From Rhodocyclaceae bacterium (GTDB lineage: Bacteria > Pseudomonadota > Gammaproteobacteria > Burkholderiales > CAIKXV01), in contig JADCHX010000021.1 of the NCBI GenBank assembly GCA_020248265.1, positions 99,007-163,006 of the forward strand: DNA of 64,000 nt. The letters are read 5' to 3'. A program made the translations under genes and the position numbers. The first letter of the stretch is position 1; every line of letters starts with the position of its first letter. Under the pieces are notes generated by a model. It saw nothing but the letters and a program-made list of their open reading frames with translations. It ran no database searches and was not told the origin of the DNA. This document shows, piece after piece, positions 54,825 to 63,924 of the stretch.

Positions 54825-56006
54825 TCAGAAAATGGTGAGGCTGCTGCCGGCGGCGGCCCGCCCGCCGGCGCCGCTGCCGGTCGCCGCGTCGTGGTTCGCG
54901 TGCTGCTCGCTCATTGCATAGCCGGCACGCATCGACTCCACCCAGCGCACCGGATCGATCGGGCGGCTGGCACCCGGCGCGATCGCGCCGGTCAGTTCAT
55001 CGAGGTCCCGTGTCACTTTGGTGAGCATCTGGTTCGTGCGGTCCTGGAACTGGAAGCCCACCAGCAGCTCCGAGATACGCTTGCCGATTTCGGTGCGGTC
55101 GCCACGCAGTTGCGACGAACTCTGGGTGAGACTGCCGACCGCCTGCGACAGCCTGCCCAGCACCGACTCGATCGATGCACGCGTCTCGGTCACCGACTGC
55201 CGGTCGGCCTCGGCGTTCTGCCGCGCGGATTCGAGCAGCGCGATCATCCGGGCGCTGACGGTGTCCAGCTTCGCGGTGATCCGCTTGCCAGTCTCGCCGG
55301 ACTGTGTGGACAGTTTCCGCACCTGGTCGGCGACCACGGCGAAGCCGCGCCCTTGCTCGCCGGCGCGTGCCGCCTCGATCGCCGCGTTCAGTGCCAGCAG
55401 GTTCGTCTGACTGGCGATGTCGGCAACATCGGCCGCGAGCGACTTCAGTTCGCTCGAGAAGGCCGCGAGCGTGGCGACCTCGCCGACCAGCGCATCGCGC
55501 GAGTCGACGAACGCCTCGAGTGTTCCGACGACCGGGCGCAGGGTGCCCTCGGAGTCGTGGATCGCCGCGGTCGCCTCGCCCTCGTCATCGCCCGCGCCCC
55601 TGGCGTTCAGCCGCTCGACCAGCGCCAGCAGGCTGCCGGTCAGCGACTCGGTCGCCTCCCGGGTCTGGTCGCGTGCGGTGGTGACGTGGCGGGCCAGGAT
55701 CGGCGCAGCCGCGCAGGCGGCATCGATCGCCTTGCCCTGTTCTTCCAGCAGCCGAGCGGTCGCCAGCGCCGCCTCGGCCTCGGCGCCGCGGGCGAGCGCG
55801 AGACGGGCGGCATCGGGGTGTTCCAGCCAGTAAAGGGCAGCCAGGATGCCGGCGGCACAGCCGAGCGCCGCCCCGCCGGCGGCCGCGAGCGCCGGCCAGG
55901 CGCCCCAGGCAGCCGCGGCTGATGCCGCTCCGGCGCTGCAGGTACCCACTGCAATTGCCATGCGCGCGGCAATCGACGATTGGGTCGAAGGCAGGGACTC
56001 AGCCAT
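54825..56006 (-). CDS. Methyl-accepting-chemotaxis-like transducer, short membrane type
   Basis: Encodes 393 residues. Two closely spaced hydrophobic segments lie within residues 15-60 with no periplasmic sensor domain between them, so there is no outside ligand pocket. The signalling hairpin is intact, [20 protein letters not shown] then [17 protein letters not shown]. No HAMP domain or CheR-binding tail is seen. It may sense membrane state or an intracellular partner. It is 95 bases after the GGDEF-EAL gene and ends its own reading with no cheA nearby. Confidence 0.88.
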   Translation of the reverse strand: MAESLPSTQSSIAARMAIAVGTCSAGAASAAAAWGAWPALAAAGGAALGCAAGILAALYWLEHPDAARLALARGAEAEAALATARLLEEQGKAIDAACAAAPILARHVTTARDQTREATESLTGSLLALVERLNARGAGDDEGEATAAIHDSEGTLRPVVGTLEAFVDSRDALVGEVATLAAFSSELKSLAADVADIASQTNLLALNAAIEAARAGEQGRGFAVVADQVRKLSTQSGETGKRITAKLDTVSARMIALLESARQNAEADRQSVTETRASIESVLGRLSQAVGSLTQSSSQLRGDRTEIGKRISELLVGFQFQDRTNQMLTKVTRDLDELTGAIAPGASRPIDPVRWVESMRAGYAMSEQHANHDAATGSGAGGRAAAGSSLTIF

Positions 56007-56230
56007 CGAACAGTTCCTCGAACAGGTTTTCGGGTGGCGCCTGCATGGCGCGGAACTCCGGCGGCCGGCGGTGTCGGCCCGACCCTGGATGACTTGGCTC
56101 GCCTTGTAGCGACAATCCGGGTAACGGCGCTGGCGGCGATTCCTTTAGGCCGACCGCAGGCGATCGCCGGCCTGGGCGAACGCAGCCGGACGACCTGGCC
56201 GGGGGATTGCCCGGCAACCGCTCCTGGCGG

Positions 56231-56857
56231 TCAGTCGTCGGCGCGGTTCAGCCGTTCTTCGGCCGCAATGTATTCGTTGGCGACATCGCGCAGCTTGCGG
56301 CGTCCGCTGCGCGCCTCGCTGCGCAGGTAGTTGAATGCCGCATTGCGAGAAAGGCGCTGTCGCTCCATCATGATGCCCACTGCGACGCTGATTTCCTGTT
56401 GCCCTTCGAGCGCGCCGCGCAACCGCTCCTGTTCGTCCTCGATCTGGGCGACATCGCGGGCGCGCACCATCGCGGATTCGATGGCCGGGACGATGTGGCG
56501 GATCAGTGCGGGCTTCACGAGGTAGCCATAGGCGCCCTGGGTGGCCGCTTCGCGCACCAGTTCGAGGTCGTCGTAGGCGGACAGGAAGACGATCGCCAGA
56601 GGGGCGCGGTCGAGCAGGGCCTCGGCCAGTTCGAGCCCGCTCATGCCCGGCATCCGCATGTCGACCAGCGCGGCGTCAGGCATCGCTTCGTGCGTGAGTT
56701 CGAGTGCTTCCTCGGCGGAGGCGGCTGCCCATACGGCGTAACCCGCGCGCTGCAGACCGTCGCGCATGGTGGTAAGTATCAGCGGATCGTCATCGACGAT
56801 CATCACCGTCTTCGGCGCAAGATCGTCTGCCGCGTCGGTCTCGGTGGGCGCTGTCAT
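56231..56857 (-). CDS. Response regulator with ANTAR RNA-binding output domain
   Basis: Encodes 208 residues. The receiver has acid pair DDD (MIVDDDPLIL), phospho-acceptor D in ALVDMRMPG, and K in YLVKP. The ANTAR domain follows at about 150-205: VAVGIMMERQRLSRNAAFNYLRSEARSGRRKLRDVANEYIA, with conserved alanines and aromatic residue. ANTAR proteins bind paired RNA hairpins to stop transcription termination. Its gene starts 58 bases downstream of the HisKA_2-type kinase gene, so the two form a two-component system like EutW-EutV. Confidence 0.93.
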   Translation of the reverse strand: MTAPTETDAADDLAPKTVMIVDDDPLILTTMRDGLQRAGYAVWAAASAEEALELTHEAMPDAALVDMRMPGMSGLELAEALLDRAPLAIVFLSAYDDLELVREAATQGAYGYLVKPALIRHIVPAIESAMVRARDVAQIEDEQERLRGALEGQQEISVAVGIMMERQRLSRNAAFNYLRSEARSGRRKLRDVANEYIAAEERLNRADD

Positions 56858-56915
56858 GGGGGCTGACTGTAGCTCGCTGGTCGAATCGGGCTGTCTTCCA
56901 CGTCATTCTACCTTC

Positions 56916-58391
56916 TCAAAGTGGAATACGCGTTTCTTCCGGATGAGACATCGTGCCCTTCGGCTCGGGTGCCGCAGACAGGACGGGCGGCTCGAGCAGC
57001 AGCGACACCTCCACCTTGCCCTCCACCGCGCAGATGGACAGTTTCGCTCCGCGGCCCGGGAGCATCGCGCGCACCAGTTGCAGCCCCGTGCGCGCGCCCG
57101 TGCCGGCATCGAAGTCGAACCCGGGCGGGAGGGTGCCGTCGTTGCGGATGCGCAGCGTACAGCCCTGCGGGACGAGTTCGCACTCGGCGGCCACCGGAGG
57201 CATCCCGGGGCGTGATCCCCCGTGCTTGATGGCGTTCATCAGCAGTTCGTTCACCACCAGGGCGATGGCCACGCAATGCTGCTCGGCGATCCGCCAGCAG
57301 CCCATGCCGTCGGGGAAGCGGGTCTGCACGCCGTTGACCGCGATGCCGGAGAGGCCGTCGGTCACCGCCTGCGCGATCTCGTCGAGCGCCAGGTCGCTGC
57401 GGCCGGACCGGGCGAGCAGGCCGTAGACGGTGCCGATCGAGTGCAACTGGCCGCCGATGGCATCCAGCGCTTCGCCCAGGGCCGGATAGTCGTTCCGGTA
57501 GCGCTCGATCAGGCCGGTCATCCCCTGAAGATGGTTCTTGATCCGGTGGTGTATCTCGCGCACCAGCGAGTCGCGGTCGAGCCCTGTATCGGTCGACGGT
57601 TGCGTCCCGGTGCGGGAGGGCGCGCCGGCCGGACCCGTGGGCGAAGGCCGCTGGAGCGGATGCACCGCGATGCCGGAGAGCGCCTCGATCACGCCGACCA
57701 GTCCGTTGCCGCGCGCGCGCGCGCGAAACGCGGTCAGCCTGAGCCCCGCCTGCGGTCGTGCCGGATCGAGGCCATGCAGGTCGAGTTCGAAGCGGTCGGT
57801 CTTGCCGTCGAGGATGCGTTCCATCTGTCGCATCAGTCGCGGACACTCCTGCGGCGGTGCGGCGGCAAGCCAGGCGCCGAGCGGTACCTTGCATGCGCTG
57901 TCGCCGAAACCCATCAGGCGTGCCGCAGTACGCGACAGGGACAGGCCGTCTTCCGCGTTCTCCATCGACCACCAGCCCAGGCCGGCGGCGTCGAGTTCCC
58001 CGGCCACGGAGGTCGCTGACGGTTCCACCGCCGACGCGGGTCGGCGGGCGGTCGGCCACCGCCTCGACACCATGCCTGACCATTCCGGCGCGCCAGCGCC
58101 ATTTCGCTGCCGGCCGATCAGCAGGTCGACGTGGTGGCCGTACCCGCCAGCGGCCTGCATCGCGAGGTTCTCCACGCGCAGCGTGCCGTCCGCCTCCGAC
58201 GACCTGAGCAAGCGCACTGCCAGGAGTACGGCATGCCGGTCATCGATCGCACATCGTCGAAGGAATGTCCGCCAGGATGCGGGTGCCGTGCCGAACGGGT
58301 TGCTCCCGCCCATCGTGACGACACGTTCCGTCGAAGGGTCGATCCGCCAGAGCCAGCAATCCAGCACACGGAATACGTCAGGAGTGGTCAT
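56916..58391 (-). CDS. HisKA_2-type sensor histidine kinase partner of the ANTAR regulator
   Basis: Encodes 491 residues, soluble. The phospho-acceptor histidine is in VREIHHRIKNHLQGM at about residue 325, the HisKA_2/HWE pattern. The ATPase domain follows with ALVVNELLMNAIKHG (N box), IRNDGTLPPG and TGLQLVRAM. Two PAS-like regions lie upstream of it. The start at 58391 is clear, MTTPDVFRVL, with PAS-like content from about residue 130. It is divergent from Bug receptor 8, with about 106 bases between the two starts. Confidence 0.9.
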   Translation of the reverse strand: MTTPDVFRVLDCWLWRIDPSTERVVTMGGSNPFGTAPASWRTFLRRCAIDDRHAVLLAVRLLRSSEADGTLRVENLAMQAAGGYGHHVDLLIGRQRNGAGAPEWSGMVSRRWPTARRPASAVEPSATSVAGELDAAGLGWWSMENAEDGLSLSRTAARLMGFGDSACKVPLGAWLAAAPPQECPRLMRQMERILDGKTDRFELDLHGLDPARPQAGLRLTAFRARARGNGLVGVIEALSGIAVHPLQRPSPTGPAGAPSRTGTQPSTDTGLDRDSLVREIHHRIKNHLQGMTGLIERYRNDYPALGEALDAIGGQLHSIGTVYGLLARSGRSDLALDEIAQAVTDGLSGIAVNGVQTRFPDGMGCWRIAEQHCVAIALVVNELLMNAIKHGGSRPGMPPVAAECELVPQGCTLRIRNDGTLPPGFDFDAGTGARTGLQLVRAMLPGRGAKLSICAVEGKVEVSLLLEPPVLSAAPEPKGTMSHPEETRIPL

Positions 58392-58497
58392 CGTAGCCGC
58401 AAGGGTTTCGCCACCGTTACAATCCGACGCAGCCGGGAACAGGCTGAAGCCCACCAGACCACAAGGCGGGAGCATAACGCCCCGGAGGAGAAACCGC

Positions 58498-59505
58498 ATG
58501 ACGCGCAATCGTAACGCCGGACTCGCAGCGGCCTCTCTGGCCTTCTTCGCCCTGTCTGCGCCATCGAGCACACCGGCGCAGGCGCAGGCCCGCGACGCGG
58601 CGGCCGACTTTCCCAATCGAGCGGTCCGTTTCATCGTCGGCTTTCCGCCAGCCGGTACCACCGACATTCTCGCCCGGGTGGTCGCCCAGCACCTCGGCGA
58701 CCGCTGGGGCCAGACCTTCGTGATCGACAACCGGCCCGGTGCCGGGGGCAATATCGGCGCCGAACTGGCGGCGCGTGCCAACCCGGACGGCTACACGATG
58801 ATGATGACCACCGCCGGTGTCTCGGGCATCAACCCGACGCTGTACCGCAAGCTGTCCTGGAGCCCGAAGAATTTCGAGGCGGTCGTCGCGGTCGGCCAGA
58901 CGCCGAACGCCTTCGTGGTCAACGCCAGCGCGCCGCAGAAGACCCTGAAGGAGTTCATTGCCGCGGCCCGGGCCAATCCGGGCAAGCTGGTGTTCGGCGC
59001 GCCCGGCATCGGCACCACCGGGCACCTGTCGGGCGAACTGTTCAAGACCATGGCCGGCGTCGATCTCACCTTCGCCGCGTTCAAGGGCAGTGCGATGGTG
59101 GTGTCCGACCTGATGACATCCAGCGGCATCACGATCGCGATCGACAACCTGCCGCCCTACGTGCCGCTGATCAAGTCCGGCAAGCTGCGCGCGCTGGCCA
59201 TGGGTACGCCGAAGCGCACCAGCATCCTGCCCGACGTGCCGACGGTCGAAGAGGCCGGCCTGCCGGGCTACCTCGCCTATGCGTGGTTCGGCCTGGTCAC
59301 CCCGCGCGGCACCCCGAAGGCGGTGATCGACAAGGTCAACGCCGAGACCAACAAGCTGCTGGCGCTGCCGGCCACCCAGGCGCGCCTGGCCGATCTGGCC
59401 ATCGAGGCGATGGGTGGGACCCCGACCGACTTCAACAGGCTGATCGATTCCGAGCTCAAGCGCTGGGGCGAAGTAGTTCGCAAGTCCGGCGCCAACCCCG
59501 ACTGA
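58498..59505 (+). CDS. Bug/TctC-family solute receptor 8
   Basis: Encodes 335 residues. A strong GGAGGAG lies 7 bases before the ATG at 58498, and the signal ends near AQAQ. Family motifs read FPNRAVRFIVGFPPAGTTD, where alanine replaces a glycine, NRPGAGG and DGYTMMMTT. It is 6 bases ahead of an acyl-CoA dehydrogenase gene and divergent from the kinase, so the two-component system may govern this receptor. It likely supplies a compound that becomes an acyl-CoA. Confidence 0.92.
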   Translation: MTRNRNAGLAAASLAFFALSAPSSTPAQAQARDAAADFPNRAVRFIVGFPPAGTTDILARVVAQHLGDRWGQTFVIDNRPGAGGNIGAELAARANPDGYTMMMTTAGVSGINPTLYRKLSWSPKNFEAVVAVGQTPNAFVVNASAPQKTLKEFIAAARANPGKLVFGAPGIGTTGHLSGELFKTMAGVDLTFAAFKGSAMVVSDLMTSSGITIAIDNLPPYVPLIKSGKLRALAMGTPKRTSILPDVPTVEEAGLPGYLAYAWFGLVTPRGTPKAVIDKVNAETNKLLALPATQARLADLAIEAMGGTPTDFNRLIDSELKRWGEVVRKSGANPD

Positions 59506-59511
59506 CCGACC

Positions 59512-60666
59512 ATGATCCAGGACGCCGAAACCCTCGGGCTGCTGCTCGACTCGATCCGCCGCTTCGTGCGCGAGCGGCTGATCCCGGCCGAGGTCGAGGT
59601 GACCGAGGCAGACGCGATGCCCGAGGCCATCGTGCACGAGATGCGCGAGATGGGCCTGTTCGGCTATGCGCTGCCGAGGGAGTACGGCGGCCTGGGCCTG
59701 ACCACTGAAGAACAGATGCACGTGTCGTTCGAGCTCTGCTACGCGTCGCCGGTGTTCCGTTCGTATGTCGGCACCAACAACGGCATCGGCGGCATGGGCA
59801 TCGTGATCGACGGCACGCCAGCGCAGAAAGAGCGCTATCTGCGGCGCCTTGCGGCCGGCGAGATCATCGGCAGCTTCGCGCTGACCGAGCCCGACAACGG
59901 CTCGGATGCCGGCGGGCTGAAGACCTTCGCGCGGCGCGATGGCGACCACTACGTGATCAACGGCACCAAGCGCTACATCACCAATGCACCCGAGGCTTCG
60001 ATCTTCACGCTGATGGCGCGCACCGATGCGTCGCAGAAGGGCGCGGCCGGGGTGAGCGCCTTCATCGTCGAGCGTGACACGCCGGGTCTCACGACCGCGC
60101 CGCCCGACCGCAAGATGGGCCAGCGCGGCTCGCATACCTCCGACGTGATCCTGCAGGACGTGCGCGTGCCGGCCAGTGCGTTGATCGGTGGCGTCGAAGG
60201 GCAGGGCTTCAAGACCGCGATGAAGGTGCTCGACCGCGCGCGGCTCAACATCGCCGCGGTGTGCGTGGGCATCGCGCAGCGCATGCTCGACGAGACGCTC
60301 GCCTATGCGATGCAGCGCGAACAGTTCGGCCAGCCGATCGCCGGCTTCCAGCTGGTGCAGGCGATGCTCGCCGACTCGAAGACCGAGATCTACGCCGCGC
60401 GCTGCATGACGCTCGATGCCGCCCGGCGCGCCGACGACGGCGCGAACATCGCGACCGAAGCGTCCTGTGCGAAGCTGTTCGCCTCCGAGATGTGCTCGCG
60501 CGTGGCCGACCGCTGCGTGCAGGTGCATGGCGGCGCGGGCTACATGCAGGAGTACCCGATCGAACGGCTGTACCGCGACGTGCGCCTGTTCCGCATCTTC
60601 GAGGGCACCAGCCAGATCCAGCAGCTGGTGATCGCGAAGAACATGATCCGCGACGCGCGCGGCTGA
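59512..60666 (+). CDS. Acyl-CoA dehydrogenase
   Basis: Encodes 384 residues. The FAD and substrate motifs are SFALTEPDNGSDAGG and the C-terminal HGGAGYMQEYPIERLYRDVRLFRIFEGTSQIQ, where the glutamate in FEGTSQ is the catalytic base in the usual family position. It adds the first double bond of beta-oxidation, giving electrons to ETF. Acyl chain preference is not clear from sequence. It starts 6 bases after receptor 8 and is probably in the same transcript. Confidence 0.94.
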   Translation: MIQDAETLGLLLDSIRRFVRERLIPAEVEVTEADAMPEAIVHEMREMGLFGYALPREYGGLGLTTEEQMHVSFELCYASPVFRSYVGTNNGIGGMGIVIDGTPAQKERYLRRLAAGEIIGSFALTEPDNGSDAGGLKTFARRDGDHYVINGTKRYITNAPEASIFTLMARTDASQKGAAGVSAFIVERDTPGLTTAPPDRKMGQRGSHTSDVILQDVRVPASALIGGVEGQGFKTAMKVLDRARLNIAAVCVGIAQRMLDETLAYAMQREQFGQPIAGFQLVQAMLADSKTEIYAARCMTLDAARRADDGANIATEASCAKLFASEMCSRVADRCVQVHGGAGYMQEYPIERLYRDVRLFRIFEGTSQIQQLVIAKNMIRDARG

Positions 60667-60751
60667 GCGCCGGCTCCGCCTTCCTTCCTGCCTGCGTGCA
60701 TGCCGCTCGCCGCCGCTTTTCCCTTGTCCTGACCCACACTGGAGCATCCTG

Positions 60752-61729
60752 ATGCACGTGAAGCCGTTCGCAAGCCTGGCCACGCTGGCCGCCCTCCTGC
60801 CGCTGGCCGCGCTGACGGCCGCCGCCCAGCAGTACCCGGCCAAGCCGATCCGCATCATCGTACCGTTCGGCGCCGGCGGTTCCGCCGACACCATGGCGCG
60901 GCTGGTCGGCCAGCGCTTCACCGAGACCTGGGGCCAGGGCACGACGGTGGAGAACCGCACCGGGGCGGCCGGGATGATCGGCGCCGAGGCCGTCGCGCGC
61001 TCCCAGCCCGACGGCTATACGCTGATGGTCACCTCGGGCGCGTTCTCGTCCACGCCAGCGCTCAACCCCAAGGTGCCGGTGGACATCTTCAAGGACTTCA
61101 CCCCGGTGGTGAACATCTCGAACACGGCCACCATCATCAACGTGCATCCGTCGCTGCCGGTGAAGAGCATCAAGGAACTGGTTGCCTTCGCGAAGAAGCG
61201 GCCCGACCAGATCAGCTACGCCACCGCCGGCGTGGGCAGCACCGGCCACCTGGCGACCGAGCTGTTCCTTTCGATGACCGGCACGAAGATGGTCCATGTG
61301 CCGTACAAGGCCAACCCGATCGCGGTGATCGACGTGATCTCCGGCAACGTGCCGCTGATGTTCGACCTGGTACTCACCGGCGCGCCGCATGTGCGCTCGG
61401 GCAAGCTGCGCGCGCTCGCGGTCACTGCGGCCCAGCGCCTGCCGCTGCTGCCCGACGTGCCGACGGTCACCGAGGCCGGGCTGCCGGCCTTCGATGCGAA
61501 CGTCTGGCTGGGCATGATGGGCCCGGCCAACCTGCCGCGCGACATCGTCATGCGGTTGAACACCGAGGTGAACCGCATCGTCAAGCTGCCCGAGACCGTC
61601 AAGCGCTTCAACGAACTGGGCGTCGAGCCGGCCGGTGGCACGCCCGAGGCGTTCGCGACCCTGCACCGCAACGACTTCCTGAAGTGGCAGAAGGTGGTCA
61701 AGGACGCGAAGATCACGCTCGAGCAGTGA
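60752..61729 (+). CDS. Bug/TctC-family solute receptor 9
   Basis: Encodes 325 residues. The signal is short and clean (MHVKPFASLATLAALLPLAALTAAAQ). The mature part has YPAKPIRIIVPFGAGGSADTMA, NRTGAAG and DGYTLMVTSGAFSSTPALNP. It belongs to a tight trio with the next two receptors, sharing FGAGGSADTMARLV with receptor 11 and the TSGAFS stretch. Tandem duplication is the simplest origin. The gap before it is 85 bases. Confidence 0.93.
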   Translation: MHVKPFASLATLAALLPLAALTAAAQQYPAKPIRIIVPFGAGGSADTMARLVGQRFTETWGQGTTVENRTGAAGMIGAEAVARSQPDGYTLMVTSGAFSSTPALNPKVPVDIFKDFTPVVNISNTATIINVHPSLPVKSIKELVAFAKKRPDQISYATAGVGSTGHLATELFLSMTGTKMVHVPYKANPIAVIDVISGNVPLMFDLVLTGAPHVRSGKLRALAVTAAQRLPLLPDVPTVTEAGLPAFDANVWLGMMGPANLPRDIVMRLNTEVNRIVKLPETVKRFNELGVEPAGGTPEAFATLHRNDFLKWQKVVKDAKITLEQ

Positions 61730-61784
61730 ACGCGACATGCGCACGCGAGGCAATGAGCCGCGGGCTGCGTCCGGTGGTTGCACG

Positions 61785-62759
61785 ATGACACCAGCCGCGC
61801 GCCGCGCGGTCGGCGGTGCACTGGCCGTGCTGCTCGCGGCGAGCGCGCCTGCCGTCGCGCAGAAGGCCTGGCCCGAGCGTCCGGTGCGGCTGCTGGTCGC
61901 CTTCGGTGCCGGCGGCTCTTCCGACACCGTCGCGCGCACCGTCGCGCAGAAGCTGGCCGAGGGCATCGGCCAGCCGGTGCTGGTCGAGAACCGCTCCGGC
62001 GCCACCGGCACCATCGCGGCCGACGTGGTCGCACGCGCGGCCGGCGATGGCCATACGCTGCTGTTCACCTCGGCGCTGTCGACCGCCGCGGCGCTGTACC
62101 CGACGCTGCCGTTCGACTGGCAGCGCGACCTGAGCGCGATCGTGCAGACCACCGCCGGACCGCAGGTGCTGTACGTGCACCCGTCGCTGCCGGTGAAGAC
62201 GGTGAAAGACCTCGTCGCGTTCGCGCTGAAGCGGCCGGGCGAACTCGGTTACGCCAGCTCCGGCATCGGCTCGGTCGCGCACCTGTCGGGCGCAAGCCTG
62301 GGCATCGCGAGCGGACTGCAGCTGATCCACGTACCCTACAAGTCGAACGGGCTGGGCACGATCGACGTGATCGCCGGCCATGTGCCGATCATGTTCGACC
62401 AGCTGTCGACCGCCGTGCCGCATGTGAAGGCAGGCAAGGTGCGTGCGCTGGCCGTGACTTCGGGCAAGCGGGTGGCCTCGCTGTCCGAGGTGCCCACGAT
62501 GATCGAGAGCGGCTACAAGGATTTCGAGACCACCGTCTGGCATGGCCTGATGGGGCCGGGCAGCCTGCAGAAAGACGTGCTGGCCCGGATCAACACCGAG
62601 GTGAACCGGGTGCTGAAGCTCGCGGACGTGCGCGACCGGCTCAACGGCCTCGGCCTGGAAGTGATCGGCGGCACGCCAGAGGCGTTCGCCGCCGAGATGA
62701 AGCGGGACTTTGCCTGGGCGTCACGCACGATCAAGGCGGCCGGCATCAAAGCGGAGTGA
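61785..62759 (+). CDS. Bug/TctC-family solute receptor 10
   Basis: Encodes 324 residues from the ATG at 61785; an upstream in-frame ATG at 61737 gives a 16-residue longer, glycine- and arginine-rich leader and is less likely. The signal ends near APAVAQ. Motifs are AFGAGGSSDTVAR, NRSGATG and DGHTLLFTS. Bases 62376-62415 are identical over 40 bp to 63411-63450 in receptor 11, well above the identity of the rest of the pair. The stop is 18 bases before the start of receptor 11. Confidence 0.92.
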   Translation: MTPAARRAVGGALAVLLAASAPAVAQKAWPERPVRLLVAFGAGGSSDTVARTVAQKLAEGIGQPVLVENRSGATGTIAADVVARAAGDGHTLLFTSALSTAAALYPTLPFDWQRDLSAIVQTTAGPQVLYVHPSLPVKTVKDLVAFALKRPGELGYASSGIGSVAHLSGASLGIASGLQLIHVPYKSNGLGTIDVIAGHVPIMFDQLSTAVPHVKAGKVRALAVTSGKRVASLSEVPTMIESGYKDFETTVWHGLMGPGSLQKDVLARINTEVNRVLKLADVRDRLNGLGLEVIGGTPEAFAAEMKRDFAWASRTIKAAGIKAE

Positions 62760-62777
62760 TGGAGCAAGGTGAATCAC

Positions 62778-63794
62778 ATGAAACAGCGAAACGGATCGAA
62801 CGCAGCACCTGAACGCAGCACCGCCCCGGGCCTCGCCCTGGCTGCCCTGGCAGCTACCGCACTGATGGCGGCTGCCGGCAGCGCGCAGGCCCAGCCGGCC
62901 TGGCCCTCGAAGCCGGTGCGGATGATCGTGAACTTCGGTGCCGGCGGCTCGGCCGACACCATGGCCCGGCTGGTTGCCCCCAGCATGCAGGAGGCCTTCG
63001 GCCAGCCGATCGTCATCGAGATCCGCGCCGGCGCGACCGGCTCGATCGGTGCCGACTTCGTCGCGCGCCAGCCGCCGGACGGCTACACCCTGCTGCTGAC
63101 CTCGGGCGCGTTCTCGATGGCCCCGGCGCTCACCACCAAGCTGCCCTACGACATCTTCCGCGACTTCACGCCGGTGATCGGCACCTCGAACGCACCGCAG
63201 GTGCTGGTGGTGCATCCGTCGGTGCCAGTGAAGACGGTGAAGGAACTGGTGGCCTTCGCCAAGGCCCGGCCCGGCCAGCTCGGCTGGGCCACTGCCGGCA
63301 TCGGTTCCACCGGGCACCTGGCTGGCGAGTACTTCTCGTCGCTGGTCGGCATCAAGCTGAACCACGTGCCGTACAAGTCGAACCCGGCGGCCGGCATGGA
63401 CGTGATCGGCGGCCATGTGCCGATCATGTTCGACCAGCTGTCGACCGCCGCGCAGCACATCAAGGCCGGCAAGGTGCGTGCGCTGGCGATCACCTCGCCC
63501 AAGCGCCATCCGCTGCTGCCCGACGTGCCGAACATGGTCGAGGTCGGCTTCCCGGCGTTCGAGACCAGCATCTGGCTGGGCATCCTCGGGCCGGCGAACC
63601 TGCCGCGGCCGATCGTCGACCGCATCAACACGGTAGTCAACGGCTATCTGGCGCAGCCGGCCACGCGCGAGCGCTTCGCCCAGCTCGGCCTGGAGATCTA
63701 CGGCGGCACGCCGGAGACACTGGGCGCGCGGATGAAGGCGGATCTGGCCGGGGCGCAGAAGACGGTGAAGGCGGCGGGGATCAAGCCCGAGTAG
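62778..63794 (+). CDS. Bug/TctC-family solute receptor 11
   Basis: Encodes 338 residues from the ATG at 62778, whose ribosome site AAGG is 8 bases upstream; a GTG at 62769 is possible. The signal has a 20-residue polar lead, then LALAALAATALMAAAGSAQAQ. The mature start is PAWPSKPVRMIVNFGAGGSADTM. The usual dNRxGA loop reads EIRAGATG: the asparagine that normally contacts the ligand carboxylate region is isoleucine, a clear departure from the other ten. It is the last gene of the window. Confidence 0.93.
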   Translation: MKQRNGSNAAPERSTAPGLALAALAATALMAAAGSAQAQPAWPSKPVRMIVNFGAGGSADTMARLVAPSMQEAFGQPIVIEIRAGATGSIGADFVARQPPDGYTLLLTSGAFSMAPALTTKLPYDIFRDFTPVIGTSNAPQVLVVHPSVPVKTVKELVAFAKARPGQLGWATAGIGSTGHLAGEYFSSLVGIKLNHVPYKSNPAAGMDVIGGHVPIMFDQLSTAAQHIKAGKVRALAITSPKRHPLLPDVPNMVEVGFPAFETSIWLGILGPANLPRPIVDRINTVVNGYLAQPATRERFAQLGLEIYGGTPETLGARMKADLAGAQKTVKAAGIKPE

Positions 63795-63924
63795 CGGTTT
63801 CGCATCGGAAGGGCTGGTTCCCGGGGGCGACCCGCGCAGCCACCCCTTCCATCATCACCCCGTCGCCGCTTCCTGCGGTGCGAGTCCGATGGGGTCGACT
63901 AGATTAGATAGATCGCATTCAGCC

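Noticed and set aside
51898..54921. Plus-strand open frame of about 1000 codons opposite the GGDEF-EAL gene
   Set aside because: Exact antisense of a gene with clear PAS, GGDEF and EAL motifs. Length alone is not evidence in DNA of this composition.
55999..56217. Small minus-strand frame of 72 codons before the MCP-like gene
   Set aside because: Proline/serine-rich, no ribosome site, no family, and overlaps the start of a clear gene.
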